Notes: generated from the sequence alone by a model not told the origin. Counted from the stretch's first letter, positions 36,224 through 48,746 are shown. The stretch: 64,000 nt of DNA from Paucibacter sp. DJ2R-2 (GCF_025717675.1 NZ_JAJIRT010000001.1:62001-126000), one strand, 5' to 3'. Numbers and translations: made by a program.

Positions 36224-39130
36224 TTACTGGCAAGCTTCGCAATCGGGGTTGTCGATCGAGCAGAACTTCATGTCGGTGGCAGGAAGCTCGGGCTCGACGG
36301 CCACCGGAGCGGCAGCAACCGGTGCCGACACCATGCCGCCGGCGGCACCGGAGGACACCGCATTGAGCTGACCGGACTTGGTCACCGTGCTCTTCTCGGC
36401 GTGAGTCGCGCCCATGGTGCGGAGGTAGTAGGTGGTCTTCAAGCCGCGCAGCCAGGCCAGCTTGTAGGTCTCGTCGAGCTTCTTGCCCGAGGCGCCGGCC
36501 ATATAGATGTTCAAGCTCTGCGCCTGGTCGATCCACTTCTGACGGCGCGCGGCGGCTTCCACCAACCACTGCGTTTCCACTTCGAAGGCGGTGGCGTAGA
36601 GGTTCTTCAGCTCTTCAGGCACGCGGTCGATGCGGCGCAGCGAACCGTCGAAGTGCTTCAGGTCCATGACCATCACGTCGTCCCACAGGCCCAGGGCCTT
36701 GAGGTCACGCACCAGTGCTTCGTTGATGACGGTGAACTCGCCCGACAGATTGGACTTGACCGAGAGGTTGCCGAAGCAAGGCTCGATCGACGCGTCCACG
36801 CCGATGATGTTGGAGATGGTCGCGGTCGGGGCGATGGCCACGCAGTTGCTGTTGCGCATGCCGTGGGTGGCGATGCGGGCACGCAGCGCGTCCCAGTCCA
36901 TGCTGGTCGAGCGGTCGACTTCCACATAGCCGCCACGCGCTTCAGCCAGCAGCTCCAGCGAGTCGATCGGCAGGATGCCACGGTCCCACAGCGAGCCGCG
37001 GTAGGAGGAGTAGCGGCCGCGCTCTTCGGCCAGCTCGGTCGAAGCCTGGTAGGCGTAGTAGCAGATCGCTTCCATCGAACGGTCGGCGAACTCCACCGCT
37101 GCGTCGGAGGCGTACGGTGTGCGCAGCGCATAGAGCGCATCCTGGAAGCCCATCAGGCCCAGACCCACCGGACGGTGGCGCAGATTGGAGTCACGCGCCT
37201 TCTTGACCGCGTAGTAATTGATGTCGATGACGTTGTCGAGCATGCGCATGGCCGTCGAGATCGTCTTCTTCAGCTTGGCGTGATCCACGCCGCCGTCCTT
37301 CAAGTGCTGGACCAAGTTGACCGAACCCAAGTTGCAGACGGCGATTTCGCTGTCGTTGGTGTTCAGTGTGATCTCGGTGCAGAGGTTGCTCGAATGCACC
37401 ACGCCGACATGCTGCTGGGGCGAGCGCACATTGCAGGCGTCCTTGAAGGTGATCCAGGGATGACCGGTCTCGAACAGCATGGACAACATGCGGCGCCACA
37501 GGTCCTTGGCCGGCAGACGCTTGAAGAGCTTGATCTCGCCACGGTCGGCCTTGGCCTCGTAGGCCACGTAGGCGGTCTCGAAGGCCTTGCCGAACAGATC
37601 GTGCAGGTCCGGGCAGGTCGAGGGGCTGAACAGGGTCCAGTCGCCACCATCCATGACACGGCGCATGAACAGATCGGGGATCCAGTTCGCGGTGTTCATG
37701 TCGTGGGTGCGGCGGCGGTCATCGCCGGTGTTCTTGCGCAGCTCCAGGAATTCTTCGATGTCCAGGTGCCAGCTTTCCAGGTAGGCGCAGACAGCGCCCT
37801 TGCGTTTGCCGCCTTGGTTCACGGCCACGGCCGTGTCATTGACCACCTTCAGGAAAGGCACAACGCCTTGCGACTTGCCGTTGGTGCCCTTGATGTGCGA
37901 GCCCAGGGCGCGCACCGGGGTCCAGTCATTGCCCAGGCCACCGGCGAACTTGGAGAGCAGCGCGTTCTCTTTCAGCGCCTCGTAGATGCCGTCCAGGTCG
38001 TCGGCCACCGTGGTCAGGTAGCAGCTCGACAGCTGCGAGCGGCGCGTGCCCGAGTTGAACAGGGTCGGGGTGCTGGACATGAAGTCGAAGCTCGACAGCA
38101 CTTCGTAGAACTCGATGGCGCGGGCTTCGCGGTCGATCTCGTTCAGCGCCAGGCCCATGGCCACACGCATGAAGAAGGCCTGCGGCATTTCGATGCGCTT
38201 GTCTTCGATGTGCTGGAAATAGCGGTCATACAGGGTCTGCAGGCCCAGGTAGTCGAACTGCAGATCGCGCTCGGCCTTGAGCGCGGCGCCCAGGCGGGCC
38301 AGGTCGTACTGACCCAGGCGCTCGTCCAGCAACTCAGCGGCCACACCCTTCTTGATGTACTTGGGGAAGTACTCGGCGTAACGCTCTTGCATCTGTTCTT
38401 GGCTGATCTCGCCACCCACCACTTCGCGGCGGATCGTGTGCAGCAGCAGTCGTGCGGTGGCGCGGCTGTAGCCCGGGTCTTTTTCGATCAGGGTACGAGC
38501 AGCCAGGATGGAGGCCTTGTAGACCTCGTCGATCGGCACGCCGTCGTACAGATTGCGCTTGGTCTCGGCCAGGATGGGCTCGGGCTTCACGTCAGCGCCC
38601 AGATTGGCGCAGGCGGACACGATCAGGCTTTGCAGATGCGGCAGGTCCAGCGGCACGCGCTGGCCGTTGTCGATCACGGTCAAGGTGTTCTCGGCCGGCG
38701 GTGTGTCGACCACGCCCTGGCGCTGGCGCTCCTGGAAGCGGCGCTCGCGGTACAGCACATAGGCACGCGCCACTTCATGATGGCCGCCGCGCATCAGGCC
38801 CAGTTCCACCTGGTCCTGGATGTCTTCGATGTGGAAGGTGCCGCCGCTCGGACGCGAGCGCAACAGGGCACGCACCACCGCTTCGGTCAGGCCGTCCACC
38901 GTCTCACGCACGCTGGCCGAGGCCGCGCCGGTCGTGCCATGCACGGCCAGGAAGGCCTTCATCAGGGCCACGGCGATCTTGCTCGGCTCGAAGGCCACCA
39001 CCGCGCCGTTGCGGCGCAGGATCTGGTAAGCCTGGAAGGCCGACTGGGCGGCCAGACTCAGTGTCGACGAGGCCAGGCGGCTGGCGCCTTCGGGGGCCGG
39101 GTTCACAGCGGGAGCGGCTTGTGTCTGCAT
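36224..39130 (-). CDS. nrdA: Ribonucleotide reductase class Ia, alpha subunit
   Basis: Catalytic subunit that reduces ribonucleoside diphosphates; 968 aa. An N-terminal ATP-cone (about 38-125, ILRRNGAVVAFEPSKIAVALMKAF) provides allosteric control. The barrel has SSCYLTTVADDLDGIYEALKENALLSKFAGGLG, NLCTEITLNTNDSEIAVCNLGSVNL with an active-site cysteine, and PTATISNIIGVDASIEP. The C-terminus ends in CSIDNPDCEACQ, the CxxC that is re-reduced by thioredoxin. ATG at 39130 has AAGGAAG six bases upstream. NrdR boxes over a promoter lie about 375 bp upstream. Confidence 0.96.
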   Translation of the reverse strand: MQTQAAPAVNPAPEGASRLASSTLSLAAQSAFQAYQILRRNGAVVAFEPSKIAVALMKAFLAVHGTTGAASASVRETVDGLTEAVVRALLRSRPSGGTFHIEDIQDQVELGLMRGGHHEVARAYVLYRERRFQERQRQGVVDTPPAENTLTVIDNGQRVPLDLPHLQSLIVSACANLGADVKPEPILAETKRNLYDGVPIDEVYKASILAARTLIEKDPGYSRATARLLLHTIRREVVGGEISQEQMQERYAEYFPKYIKKGVAAELLDERLGQYDLARLGAALKAERDLQFDYLGLQTLYDRYFQHIEDKRIEMPQAFFMRVAMGLALNEIDREARAIEFYEVLSSFDFMSSTPTLFNSGTRRSQLSSCYLTTVADDLDGIYEALKENALLSKFAGGLGNDWTPVRALGSHIKGTNGKSQGVVPFLKVVNDTAVAVNQGGKRKGAVCAYLESWHLDIEEFLELRKNTGDDRRRTHDMNTANWIPDLFMRRVMDGGDWTLFSPSTCPDLHDLFGKAFETAYVAYEAKADRGEIKLFKRLPAKDLWRRMLSMLFETGHPWITFKDACNVRSPQQHVGVVHSSNLCTEITLNTNDSEIAVCNLGSVNLVQHLKDGGVDHAKLKKTISTAMRMLDNVIDINYYAVKKARDSNLRHRPVGLGLMGFQDALYALRTPYASDAAVEFADRSMEAICYYAYQASTELAEERGRYSSYRGSLWDRGILPIDSLELLAEARGGYVEVDRSTSMDWDALRARIATHGMRNSNCVAIAPTATISNIIGVDASIEPCFGNLSVKSNLSGEFTVINEALVRDLKALGLWDDVMVMDLKHFDGSLRRIDRVPEELKNLYATAFEVETQWLVEAAARRQKWIDQAQSLNIYMAGASGKKLDETYKLAWLRGLKTTYYLRTMGATHAEKSTVTKSGQLNAVSSGAAGGMVSAPVAAAPVAVEPELPATDMKFCSIDNPDCEACQ

Positions 39131-39923
39131 GGATCTTCCTTGGGGTGTCACGTTTGATTCAAAAATACATGGCGATGCGGCGGCGTGCAGCGGGAGCCGT
39201 GAAGCTCCGTGCAGACACGCCGGACCGCATCGGGTCTGGCAATGGTTGTTGTTGGCTGAGGGCCGAGGCAGCTGCCCTGCAAAGCAAGGATGCCCGTCGG
39301 CCGAACGCTGCGAGGATGACGCCGAAGCCCGCGATCCATAGCGGGTGGCGCCTGCTCCTGCTTGGCTGCCGCAAGGCCTGAACCAGACCTTGAGCAGCCA
39401 CCGAAGCCTCGACGGCGAACCGGGGTTTCTGCGCCCACCCGAGCTGCCCGAGGGCAACAAGCAGGCGATTCAGAGCACCGCAGCCAAGCGTGAAGGATAC
39501 CATGACGGACACTATATCTGGGGGCGAGAAGCCCCTCAAGCACTACCAATAGCGTATCTATCCCGTTGACGGGCCGGTGCGAAGTGGCTATGCGATGGTG
39601 TCTTTGCCGACACGCAATCAAGGGCCGTACCCGCCCCCGCGAGGCCTCGTCGCGCGCCGACCCCGATGCCCAGGGGCCATGGGCGCGCAGACCCGCATGG
39701 CGCTTGGCTTGGCAGCCCGAATCGAGCGCCAAGCCGCGCCAATCCTGGCGGTGCCAGAGGCAGCATCAGCGATCAATTCGCGCGCAAAGGCGCTAGCTGG
39801 CGCTCAGCTCGGCGTAGCGCTTGGGTCCGCAGCCCTCAGCGCCACGCCAAGCAGGCTGCCACGCTTACGTTTTTTTACCTTGCCTGGCTGCGGCCGTCCG
39901 GCCTCAGACCCTGACTCTCCGAA
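39131..39923. other. Long intergenic region upstream of nrdA
   Basis: About 790 bp. It contains the NrdR-controlled nrdA promoter near 39510-39555 and a leader of about 375 nt between that promoter and the nrdA start. The leader has open frames but none with recognisable homology. The part from about 39560 to 39923, next to the pilR stop, shows no gene and no strong terminator. Confidence 0.55.
39508..39556 (-). promoter_or_regulatory. nrdA promoter with two NrdR boxes
   Basis: On the minus strand, TTGAGG (39534-39539) and TATAGT (39511-39516) are 17 bp apart. Two NrdR-box-like sequences, one around 39540-39555 (CGCTATTGGTAGTGC) and one around 39509-39524 (CCCAGATATAGTGTC), match the family consensus ACACWATATATWGTGT in most positions. 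They are about 31 bp apart, three helical turns, as known for NrdR. The second overlaps the -10 element. This indicates repression by NrdR-ATP/dATP. Confidence 0.75.
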
Positions 39924-41504
<1,581 letters not shown>

Positions 41505-41511
41505 GGGTGTC

Positions 41512-43440
41512 TCAGATCAGGTTGGCGGGGCTGCTGGCTGGCATCAAGCGCAGGCGCAGCACGAACTCGTTGCCGGGCAGCGCTTCGTCATGGCGGCGCT
41601 GGTAATCGATGCGGGCGCCGTAGCGCTCGCACAGCTCCCGGCAAATGTACAAGCCCAGGCCCGAACCCCGGCTGCGGGTCGAAAAGAAGGGTTCGAACAA
41701 GTGGCGCTCGACCTCGGGCGCGATCGGGCGACCGGCATTGAAGATGAGCAACCGTGCCCAGCCCGGGCCGGCCGCGGACGCTTCGCTGTCCAGATGCACC
41801 TGGACCGAGGCGGGCCCCGGGTCGGCATGGCGCAAGGCGTTGTCCAGCAGATTGACCAGCACGCGGCGCAGATGCTCGGGGTCGAAACTGACGATCAGCG
41901 GCTGCAAAGGCACGATGCAGCTGAGCGGATCCAGCGGCCCCGGTGCGAGCTGATTGGTCCGCGCCCAATCGAGACAGGTTTCGTTGACCAGGGTGCTGGC
42001 ATCGACCGGCACCGGCGTGGGCACCGCGCCCGGCGCCACTTCGAGCACGTCCTCGACGATGCGCTTGAGGCGCTGCACATTGGACGCCACCATGCGCGTG
42101 AGCTGCTGGGCGCGCGGCTCGGCCAGGTCCTCGGCCAGCAAGGCATTGGCCTGGTCGATGGCGGCCAGCGGGTTGCGAATCTCATGCGCAATGCCGGCCG
42201 AGACCCGGCCCATGGCGGCCAGTTTTTCCTGCTGGCTGCGCGCCTGGACCTGGCGGTTGTCCTCGATCAGCAGCACGCACAAATCTTCCGTGGTGTTGGG
42301 CTCGCGGCGACGCGTGAAACGCATGCGCAGGCGCAGGCTGCGTTGCCAGCCACTGGCAAAGCTCAGGCTGATATCGCGCCCGAGCTCGGGCCAGTTGCCG
42401 GCCGTGAAGGCCTGCTCCACGGCGGCCTCGAGCGGCTGCCAGGCCGGCACGCCGCGCAGCTGGAACGGCGCCTTGCGCACCATGGCCGGCGCGCCTGGCA
42501 CCCCCTGCGACGCCAGCGGCGCCGCATCGGCCAAGAGAATGCGGGCCGCCGGGTTGGCCGCCCGCACCCGGCCGCGCCGGTCCACCACCAGCACACCCTC
42601 TTGCATTTCGTCGATCACCAGGCGGTTCAGCTGCGCCTGCTGGCGCGCCAACTCCATGCTGCCGCGCGCTGCCCGTTCTTCGCGCGCCAAGCGGCTGGCC
42701 AACTCGCTGGCCAGCAGGCTGACGACAAAAAAGCCGCTGCCAACCAGGCCCGCCTGCGTCATGCGCAGGCCGACATCGGCGCCCTCCAGCACCGCCCAAC
42801 CCGACACGGCCAGCATCAGCAAGGCCGCCACCGCGGCCGTGGCCAGAGCGAGCAGGCGCGGCGTCAAGACACCGGCCATCAGCACCGGCAGCACAAAGAG
42901 CGCCCCGTAATTGACGCCGGCCAAGCGATCGAAGGCATGCAGCAAGCCGAACAAGCCGAGGTCGAGGCCGATGCTGGCCCACCACTGCGGGCTGGACACG
43001 CGCGCGAGGCTGCGCGCCGTGGCCCCGCGCTGCAGGCGCGGCAAGAGCCAGAGCGCCAGCGCCTCGGCGGCATAGAGCAAGCACAGGCCCAAGGTCCAGC
43101 GCGGCGGCGGCGAGCCCAGGAAACCGGCGATCACCTGCGTGGCCACCAGGACCAGGCCCAGGGCCGCGCGAGCGGCGAGAAAGGCCCGGTACAGACGCCC
43201 GAAGGCATTGCCACCGGCCTGTGCCAGACGGCGCCCCTGCTGAAAAAAGAAATCCGGCGAATCACCGGCTGGCGCGCTCGCAGCCTCGGCCTGCAGTTCG
43301 TCGAAGCCTGACGCGCTGAAGCCGCTGGCGCTGCCCAGGCCACCGAAGCGCGACTCCGTGTCGGCATCGCCTTCGGCTGCAGCGGCCGTGGCCTCACTGC
43401 CCGGCCCGAACCAGGACTGGGCCGGCTCAGCCTTGTTCAT
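41512..43440 (-). CDS. pilS: Sensor histidine kinase PilS
   Basis: Inner-membrane sensor kinase of the PilSR system controlling type IV pilin expression, 642 aa. The N-terminal region up to about 80 is soluble and variable, followed by six hydrophobic helices (about 90-240) as in PilS. A PAS-like segment (LVIDEMQEGVLVVDRRGRVRAANPAA) follows. The phosphoacceptor is in GRVSAGIAHEIRNPLAAIDQ. The ATPase has VNLLDNALRHADPG and FSTRSRGSGLGLYICRELCERYGA. The gene overlaps the small PP0621-like gene by four bases and is followed by pilR. Confidence 0.92.
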   Translation of the reverse strand: MNKAEPAQSWFGPGSEATAAAAEGDADTESRFGGLGSASGFSASGFDELQAEAASAPAGDSPDFFFQQGRRLAQAGGNAFGRLYRAFLAARAALGLVLVATQVIAGFLGSPPPRWTLGLCLLYAAEALALWLLPRLQRGATARSLARVSSPQWWASIGLDLGLFGLLHAFDRLAGVNYGALFVLPVLMAGVLTPRLLALATAAVAALLMLAVSGWAVLEGADVGLRMTQAGLVGSGFFVVSLLASELASRLAREERAARGSMELARQQAQLNRLVIDEMQEGVLVVDRRGRVRAANPAARILLADAAPLASQGVPGAPAMVRKAPFQLRGVPAWQPLEAAVEQAFTAGNWPELGRDISLSFASGWQRSLRLRMRFTRRREPNTTEDLCVLLIEDNRQVQARSQQEKLAAMGRVSAGIAHEIRNPLAAIDQANALLAEDLAEPRAQQLTRMVASNVQRLKRIVEDVLEVAPGAVPTPVPVDASTLVNETCLDWARTNQLAPGPLDPLSCIVPLQPLIVSFDPEHLRRVLVNLLDNALRHADPGPASVQVHLDSEASAAGPGWARLLIFNAGRPIAPEVERHLFEPFFSTRSRGSGLGLYICRELCERYGARIDYQRRHDEALPGNEFVLRLRLMPASSPANLI

Positions 43441-43682
43441 CGCCCGCCGCCATGCTCCACCTCATAGCTGGCGCGATGCGCGGCGCTGCAGAACACCCCG
43501 CCCTGCCCCGGCAGCGCTTCATCACGCGGCAGATGCAGGCCGCAATGCGCACAGCTGAGCATGTCCTGGGGCGCTGAATCACGCGCTTTGCTGGCGGCAG
43601 GCGGCTGCGGCGGCCGCGCGCGCTTGAAACCCAGCACAAAGAACAACAAGGCCAGCAGGCCGATCAAGATCAGGTATTTCAT
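43437..43682 (-). CDS. PP0621-family small membrane protein
   Basis: Conserved 81-aa protein. An N-terminal membrane helix (about 3-18, YLILIGLLALLFFVLGF) is followed by an Arg/Pro-rich stretch and a small metal-binding-like module with C-x2-C (CAHCGLHLPRDEA) and FCSAAHRASYE, which resembles a treble-clef or ribbon knuckle with an additional Cys and His. It overlaps pilS by four bases (ATGA), so it is translationally coupled to the PilSR system in these bacteria. Molecular role unknown. Confidence 0.85.
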   Translation of the reverse strand: MKYLILIGLLALLFFVLGFKRARPPQPPAASKARDSAPQDMLSCAHCGLHLPRDEALPGQGGVFCSAAHRASYEVEHGGGR

Positions 43683-43700
43683 GGCAGGCTCAGCAATCCA

Positions 43701-44573
43701 TCACAGCGGCGGGCGCTGCAAAACAACTTCCAGCACAAAGCGCGAACCCGCATAGGACAGCAGCAAGAGCAGCGCGCCGAAGTAGAGCCAGCGGGTGGCG
43801 CGGCGGCCGCGCCAGCCAAAGATGCGGCGCCCAGTCAGCAAGCCGGTCAAAACCACCCAACCCAGCACGGCGAAAAGATTCTTGTGATCCCAGCGCCACT
43901 GCGGCGTGAACCACCAGCCCAGCAGCAAAGCGAGGGACAGCATGGTCACACCCGCGCCAACAAACTGAAAGGTGAGCCGCTCCAGGCGCAGCAGCGGCAG
44001 ACCGGGGCTGGCTGACCGCGCACGGCCGACCGTGCCCGAACCGACCTGGCGCATCTGGCGCTCGGCCCGGTTCAAGAGGACCGCGTGCAGCACCGCCACA
44101 CCGAATAAGCCATAAGAAGCCAGGCCCAGCACCCAATGCAAGGGCGCCCAAGGCGAGGCGGCTTGCGGCCGGCTCTCGCCCGGAAACACGAGTGCCAGCA
44201 GCACGGTCACCAGGGCCATCAGCGCCAGCACCCGGCGCGCACCCGGCAGCGGCAGCAGGCGGCTTTCCACCAAGTAGACCGCCAGCACCAGCCAGGCCGT
44301 CATCGACAGCGCCGGCGCAAAACCGAAGCGCGCGCCGGCCTGCGCCAGGCCCAGGCCCGAGATGTCCACCAACAAGGCCAAGAAATGGGCCGCGAAGGGC
44401 AACAAGAGGCCCAGATGCACGGGCCAGGCGGGCCGCTCTGCAGCCGGGCCACCTCCCTCAGCGGGGCGAGTTTCGCTGCGCCAGGCGGCCCAGGCATAGG
44501 CGGCCACGGCCAGTACGCTGAAGCCGGTCAGCAGGGCTTGGGCGGCCTCGGCAGAGACGAACGATAAAATCAT
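43701..44573 (-). CDS. Cytochrome c assembly (CcsA/HemX-like) membrane protein
   Basis: Polytopic inner-membrane protein of the CcmC/CcsA/HemX group, 290 aa, implicated in haem handling for cytochrome c maturation (YpjD type). About eight membrane helices are visible, starting MILSFVSAEAAQALLTGFSVLA. The conserved WAPLHWVLGLASYGLFGVAVLHA and WRWDHKNLFAVLGWVVL segments carry histidines likely to bind haem. ATG at 44573 starts the first helix; an in-frame upstream extension (to 44618) adds only a hydrophilic leader. It is divergent from ffh with only 50 bp between the starts. Confidence 0.87.
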   Translation of the reverse strand: MILSFVSAEAAQALLTGFSVLAVAAYAWAAWRSETRPAEGGGPAAERPAWPVHLGLLLPFAAHFLALLVDISGLGLAQAGARFGFAPALSMTAWLVLAVYLVESRLLPLPGARRVLALMALVTVLLALVFPGESRPQAASPWAPLHWVLGLASYGLFGVAVLHAVLLNRAERQMRQVGSGTVGRARSASPGLPLLRLERLTFQFVGAGVTMLSLALLLGWWFTPQWRWDHKNLFAVLGWVVLTGLLTGRRIFGWRGRRATRWLYFGALLLLLSYAGSRFVLEVVLQRPPL

Positions 44574-44623
44574 CGCCACAGTGTACTTTTGCGCGCCGCC
44601 CCTCCGGTCCGGCGCCACCCCCG

Positions 44624-46030
44624 ATGGCCTCCAATCTGACCGACCGCCTGAGCCAGCTCGTGAAAACGATGCGTGGCCAAGCCCGCATCACCGAAAGCAA
44701 TGTTCAGGAGATGCTGCGCGAAGTGCGCATGGCCCTGCTGGAAGCCGACGTGGCCCTGCCCGTCGTGCGCGACTTCATTGCCCGGGTCAAGGAAAAAGCC
44801 CTGGGCGCCGAGGTGGTGGGCTCGCTCAACCCCGGCCAGGTGCTGGTGTCCATCGTCCACAAGGAACTCGCCGCCACCATGGGCGAGGGCATTTCCGACA
44901 TCAATCTGGCCGCCCAGCCGCCCGCCGTCATCCTGATGGCCGGCCTGCAAGGCGCCGGCAAGACCACCACCACCGGCAAGCTGGCCAAGCACCTGATCGA
45001 GAAGCGCAAGAAGAAGGTGCTGACCGTCTCCGCCGACGTCTACCGCCCGGCCGCCATCGAGCAGCTCAAAACGGTCACCGGCCAGGCCGGCGCTGAATGG
45101 TTCGCCTCCAGCCCCGATCAAAAGCCGCACGACATCGCCCTGGCGGCTATTGACTACGCCAAGAAGCATTACTTCGATGTGCTGCTGGTCGACACCGCCG
45201 GCCGCCTGGCCATCGACGAAGCGCTGATGGCCGAGATCCGCGATCTGCACGCGGTGCTGAACCCGGTCGAAACCCTGTTCGTGGTCGATGCCATGCAGGG
45301 CCAGGACGCGATCAACACGGCCAAGGCCTTCAAGGAAGCCCTGCCCCTGACCGGCGTGATCTTGACCAAGCTGGACGGCGACTCGCGCGGCGGTGCCGCC
45401 CTGTCGGTGCGCCAGATCACCGGCGCACCGATCAAGTTCGCGGGTACGTCAGAGAAGCTCGACGGCCTGGAGGTCTTCGACGCCGAGCGTCATGCCGGCC
45501 GCGTGCTGGGCATGGGCGACATCGTCGCCCTGGTCGAGGAAGTGACCAAGGGCGTGGACGTGGCCGCCGCACAGAAGCTGGCCGACAAGCTCAAGACCGG
45601 CAGCGGCTTTGACCTCAACGACTTCCTGGCACAGATCTCGCAGATGAAGAAGATGGGCGGCCTCTCCGGCCTGATGGACAAGCTGCCCACCCAGATGACT
45701 GCCAAAGCCGGCCCGCAAGACATGGACCGCGCCGAGCGCGATATGAAGCGCATGGAAGGCATCCTCAACGCCATGACGGCCAAGGAACGCCGTCAGCCCA
45801 ACTTGCTGATGGACGGCAAGAGCAAGGCCAGCCGCAAGCGCCGCATTGCCGCCGGCGCCGGCGTGCAGATCCAGGACGTCAACCGCCTGCTCAATCAGTT
45901 CGACCAGATGCAGGGCATGATGAAAAAGATGAGCGGCGGCGGCCTGATGAAGATGATGAAGAAGATGGGCGGCATGAAAGCCATGAAGGGCATGATGGGC
46001 GGCGGCGGCATGGGTGGCCTGGGCGGCTGA
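44624..46030 (+). CDS. ffh: Signal recognition particle protein Ffh
   Basis: GTPase subunit of the signal recognition particle, which targets nascent membrane proteins to FtsY; 468 aa. The NG domain has MAGLQGAGKTTTTGKL, DTAGRLAIDE, TKLDGDSRGGAALS and the C-terminal GMGD. The M domain is rich in Met (IQDVNRLLNQFDQMQGMMKKM and a run of GG/MM motifs at the end), which binds signal peptides and 4.5S RNA. It converges with ftsY, separated by a bidirectional terminator. Confidence 0.97.
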   Translation: MASNLTDRLSQLVKTMRGQARITESNVQEMLREVRMALLEADVALPVVRDFIARVKEKALGAEVVGSLNPGQVLVSIVHKELAATMGEGISDINLAAQPPAVILMAGLQGAGKTTTTGKLAKHLIEKRKKKVLTVSADVYRPAAIEQLKTVTGQAGAEWFASSPDQKPHDIALAAIDYAKKHYFDVLLVDTAGRLAIDEALMAEIRDLHAVLNPVETLFVVDAMQGQDAINTAKAFKEALPLTGVILTKLDGDSRGGAALSVRQITGAPIKFAGTSEKLDGLEVFDAERHAGRVLGMGDIVALVEEVTKGVDVAAAQKLADKLKTGSGFDLNDFLAQISQMKKMGGLSGLMDKLPTQMTAKAGPQDMDRAERDMKRMEGILNAMTAKERRQPNLLMDGKSKASRKRRIAAGAGVQIQDVNRLLNQFDQMQGMMKKMSGGGLMKMMKKMGGMKAMKGMMGGGGMGGLGG

Positions 46031-46063
46031 AGCCGCGCACTCGAGCGCTCCCCGCTCGCCCAC

Positions 46064-46095
46064 AAAAAAGCCACCGCAATCCGGTGGCTTTTTTT
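46064..46095. terminator. Bidirectional terminator between ffh and ftsY
   Basis: Stem AAAAAGCCACCG / CGGTGGCTTTTT with a five-base loop and U-rich tails on both strands, lying between the convergent ffh and ftsY genes. Confidence 0.9.
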
Positions 46096-46139
46096 CATAG
46101 CGCCCAGGCCGAGCCGTTCACCGATTCACGGCTCACCAC

Positions 46140-47285
<1,146 letters not shown>

Positions 47286-47565
47286 GGGCACTCTTGGCTG
47301 CGGCACTGCGGCAACTTCGTCATCGCGAAGCCGGGGCAGCGTCGGCGGGCAAGCGGGCCGGCGGTGCCGGCGCGTCGCTCAACCTTGTCATCGGGGTTCC
47401 GGATCGCAGCGCCGGGTTCAGCTCGACACCCACGCATGCGATCGCGCCCGAATCATAAACGGCGCCCCCTGGGCAGCCCGGCGACACCCAGAGCCGCCTC
47501 GGCGGTGGATACTCAAAGCCCGCTTCGCTTCAGGCCGTCGGCGACCCCGTCCGGCCCACGCAACG

Positions 47566-48471
47566 ATGGACATTCTTGACGCCCAGGCCACGGCCGGCCT
47601 GCTGCCCTTCGACCGCCTGATTCCAGCCGTGGCCCAGGCCATGCGAGATTTGCGCGCCGGCACCATCCATGCGGCCACCCGCTCCGTCTTGCCCCTGCCC
47701 GAGGGCGGCAGCTATCTGGCCATGCCCTGCACCGATGCGCAGTACGCCATCACCAAGCTGGTCGCCGTCACCCCCGCCAACCGCGCCCTCGGCCAGCCCA
47801 CCATCCAGGGTCGCCTGCTGGTCAGCAGCGCCAGCCACGGCGAACCACTGCTGGTGATGGACGGCTCGGTGGTCACGGCGCGCCGCACCGCAGCCGTCAC
47901 CCTGCTCGGCATCGAAACCCTGCTGCAGCGCCCACCCGCGGTGTTGACCCTGGTCGGCACCGGCGAGCAGGCACGCAGCCACGCCTGGGCCATGAGCCAG
48001 CGCTGGCCCGGCGTGCAGCTGCGATGTGTGGGCCGCAACCGCGGCCAGGGCGAAGCCTTCGCCGCGCAGCTGAGCAAAGAAGGCCTGAGCGGCTTGCGCG
48101 GCATGGCTCTGGATCAAGCGCTGGAAGACTGCGAGGTCACCGTGGCCGCCACCACCAGCCTCAGCGCCGTGCTGCCCGCGCATGTGGCCGACCCCACCTT
48201 GATCGTCGGCATCGGCAGCTTCACGCCACAGATGGCCGAGCTGCCGGCCAGCGAAGTGCGCCGCCGCCAGGTCTGGGTCGACGACCTCGACGGCGCCCGC
48301 CATGAAGCCGGCGACCTGCTGCAAGCCGGCATCGACTGGACCCGCGTGCACAGCCTGGCCGAAGCGCTGCGTCATCCCGACCTGATTCGTGCGCCCCTGC
48401 TCTTCAAAACCGTCGGCCACGCGGCCTGGGACCTGGCAGCGGTGCGGGTCGCGCTGCAACCCAAGCCTTGA
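47566..48471 (+). CDS. Ornithine cyclodeaminase/mu-crystallin family reductase
   Basis: NAD(P)H-dependent imine reductase-like protein, 301 aa, probably a delta-1-pyrroline-2-carboxylate (or piperideine-2-carboxylate) reductase in proline or lysine catabolism. Visible are YAITKLVAVTPANRALGQPTIQG near the substrate site, VMDGSVVTARRTAAVTLLGI, the Rossmann loop LVGTGEQARSHAWA, and VGIGSFTPQMAEL. It lacks marks specific for ornithine cyclodeaminase. The ATG at 47566 begins MDILDAQATA; the long upstream open frame is antisense to ftsY. The enzyme class is firm, the substrate is inferred. Confidence 0.82.
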   Translation: MDILDAQATAGLLPFDRLIPAVAQAMRDLRAGTIHAATRSVLPLPEGGSYLAMPCTDAQYAITKLVAVTPANRALGQPTIQGRLLVSSASHGEPLLVMDGSVVTARRTAAVTLLGIETLLQRPPAVLTLVGTGEQARSHAWAMSQRWPGVQLRCVGRNRGQGEAFAAQLSKEGLSGLRGMALDQALEDCEVTVAATTSLSAVLPAHVADPTLIVGIGSFTPQMAELPASEVRRRQVWVDDLDGARHEAGDLLQAGIDWTRVHSLAEALRHPDLIRAPLLFKTVGHAAWDLAAVRVALQPKP

Positions 48472-48567
48472 CATGGGCGGACCTGCCGGAACCACGCGCG
48501 GCAACTCGCATCCACGGGCTCATCGCCCCGTCGAATTCAAATTTCCTGAGATTTTTTCAAAGAAGTC

Positions 48568-48597
48568 TTGCACGGCCGGAAAAACCGATGCTATAGT
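48568..48597 (+). promoter_or_regulatory. Promoter of the tRNA-Met gene
   Basis: TTGCAC (48568-48573) and TATAGT (48592-48597) are separated by 18 bp, about a dozen bases before the tRNA. A good sigma-70 match in the right place for a strongly transcribed tRNA. Confidence 0.7.
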
Positions 48598-48608
48598 AGA
48601 GGGCTTGA

Positions 48609-48685
<77 letters not shown>

Positions 48686-48720
48686 AATAAAGTCTATGTA
48701 CATCAAGTACTTAGACGCAA

Positions 48721-48746
48721 AAGCCACCCTAGCGGTGGCTTTTTGC
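48721..48746 (+). terminator. Terminator after the tRNA
   Basis: Stem AAGCCACC / GGTGGCTT with a five-base loop followed by a T run, 36 bp beyond the tRNA CCA. It ends the tRNA transcript and lies in or at the edge of the island. Confidence 0.8.

Noticed and set aside
36158-39157. Plus-strand open frame of 999 codons
   Set aside because: Antisense of nrdA; Val/Gln/His-biased, no homology visible.
39159-39503. Possible small gene in the nrdA leader (starts MVSFTLGCGAL)
   Set aside because: No homology, Arg/Ala-biased tail, and it lies within the untranslated leader; kept only as a possibility in the leader finding.
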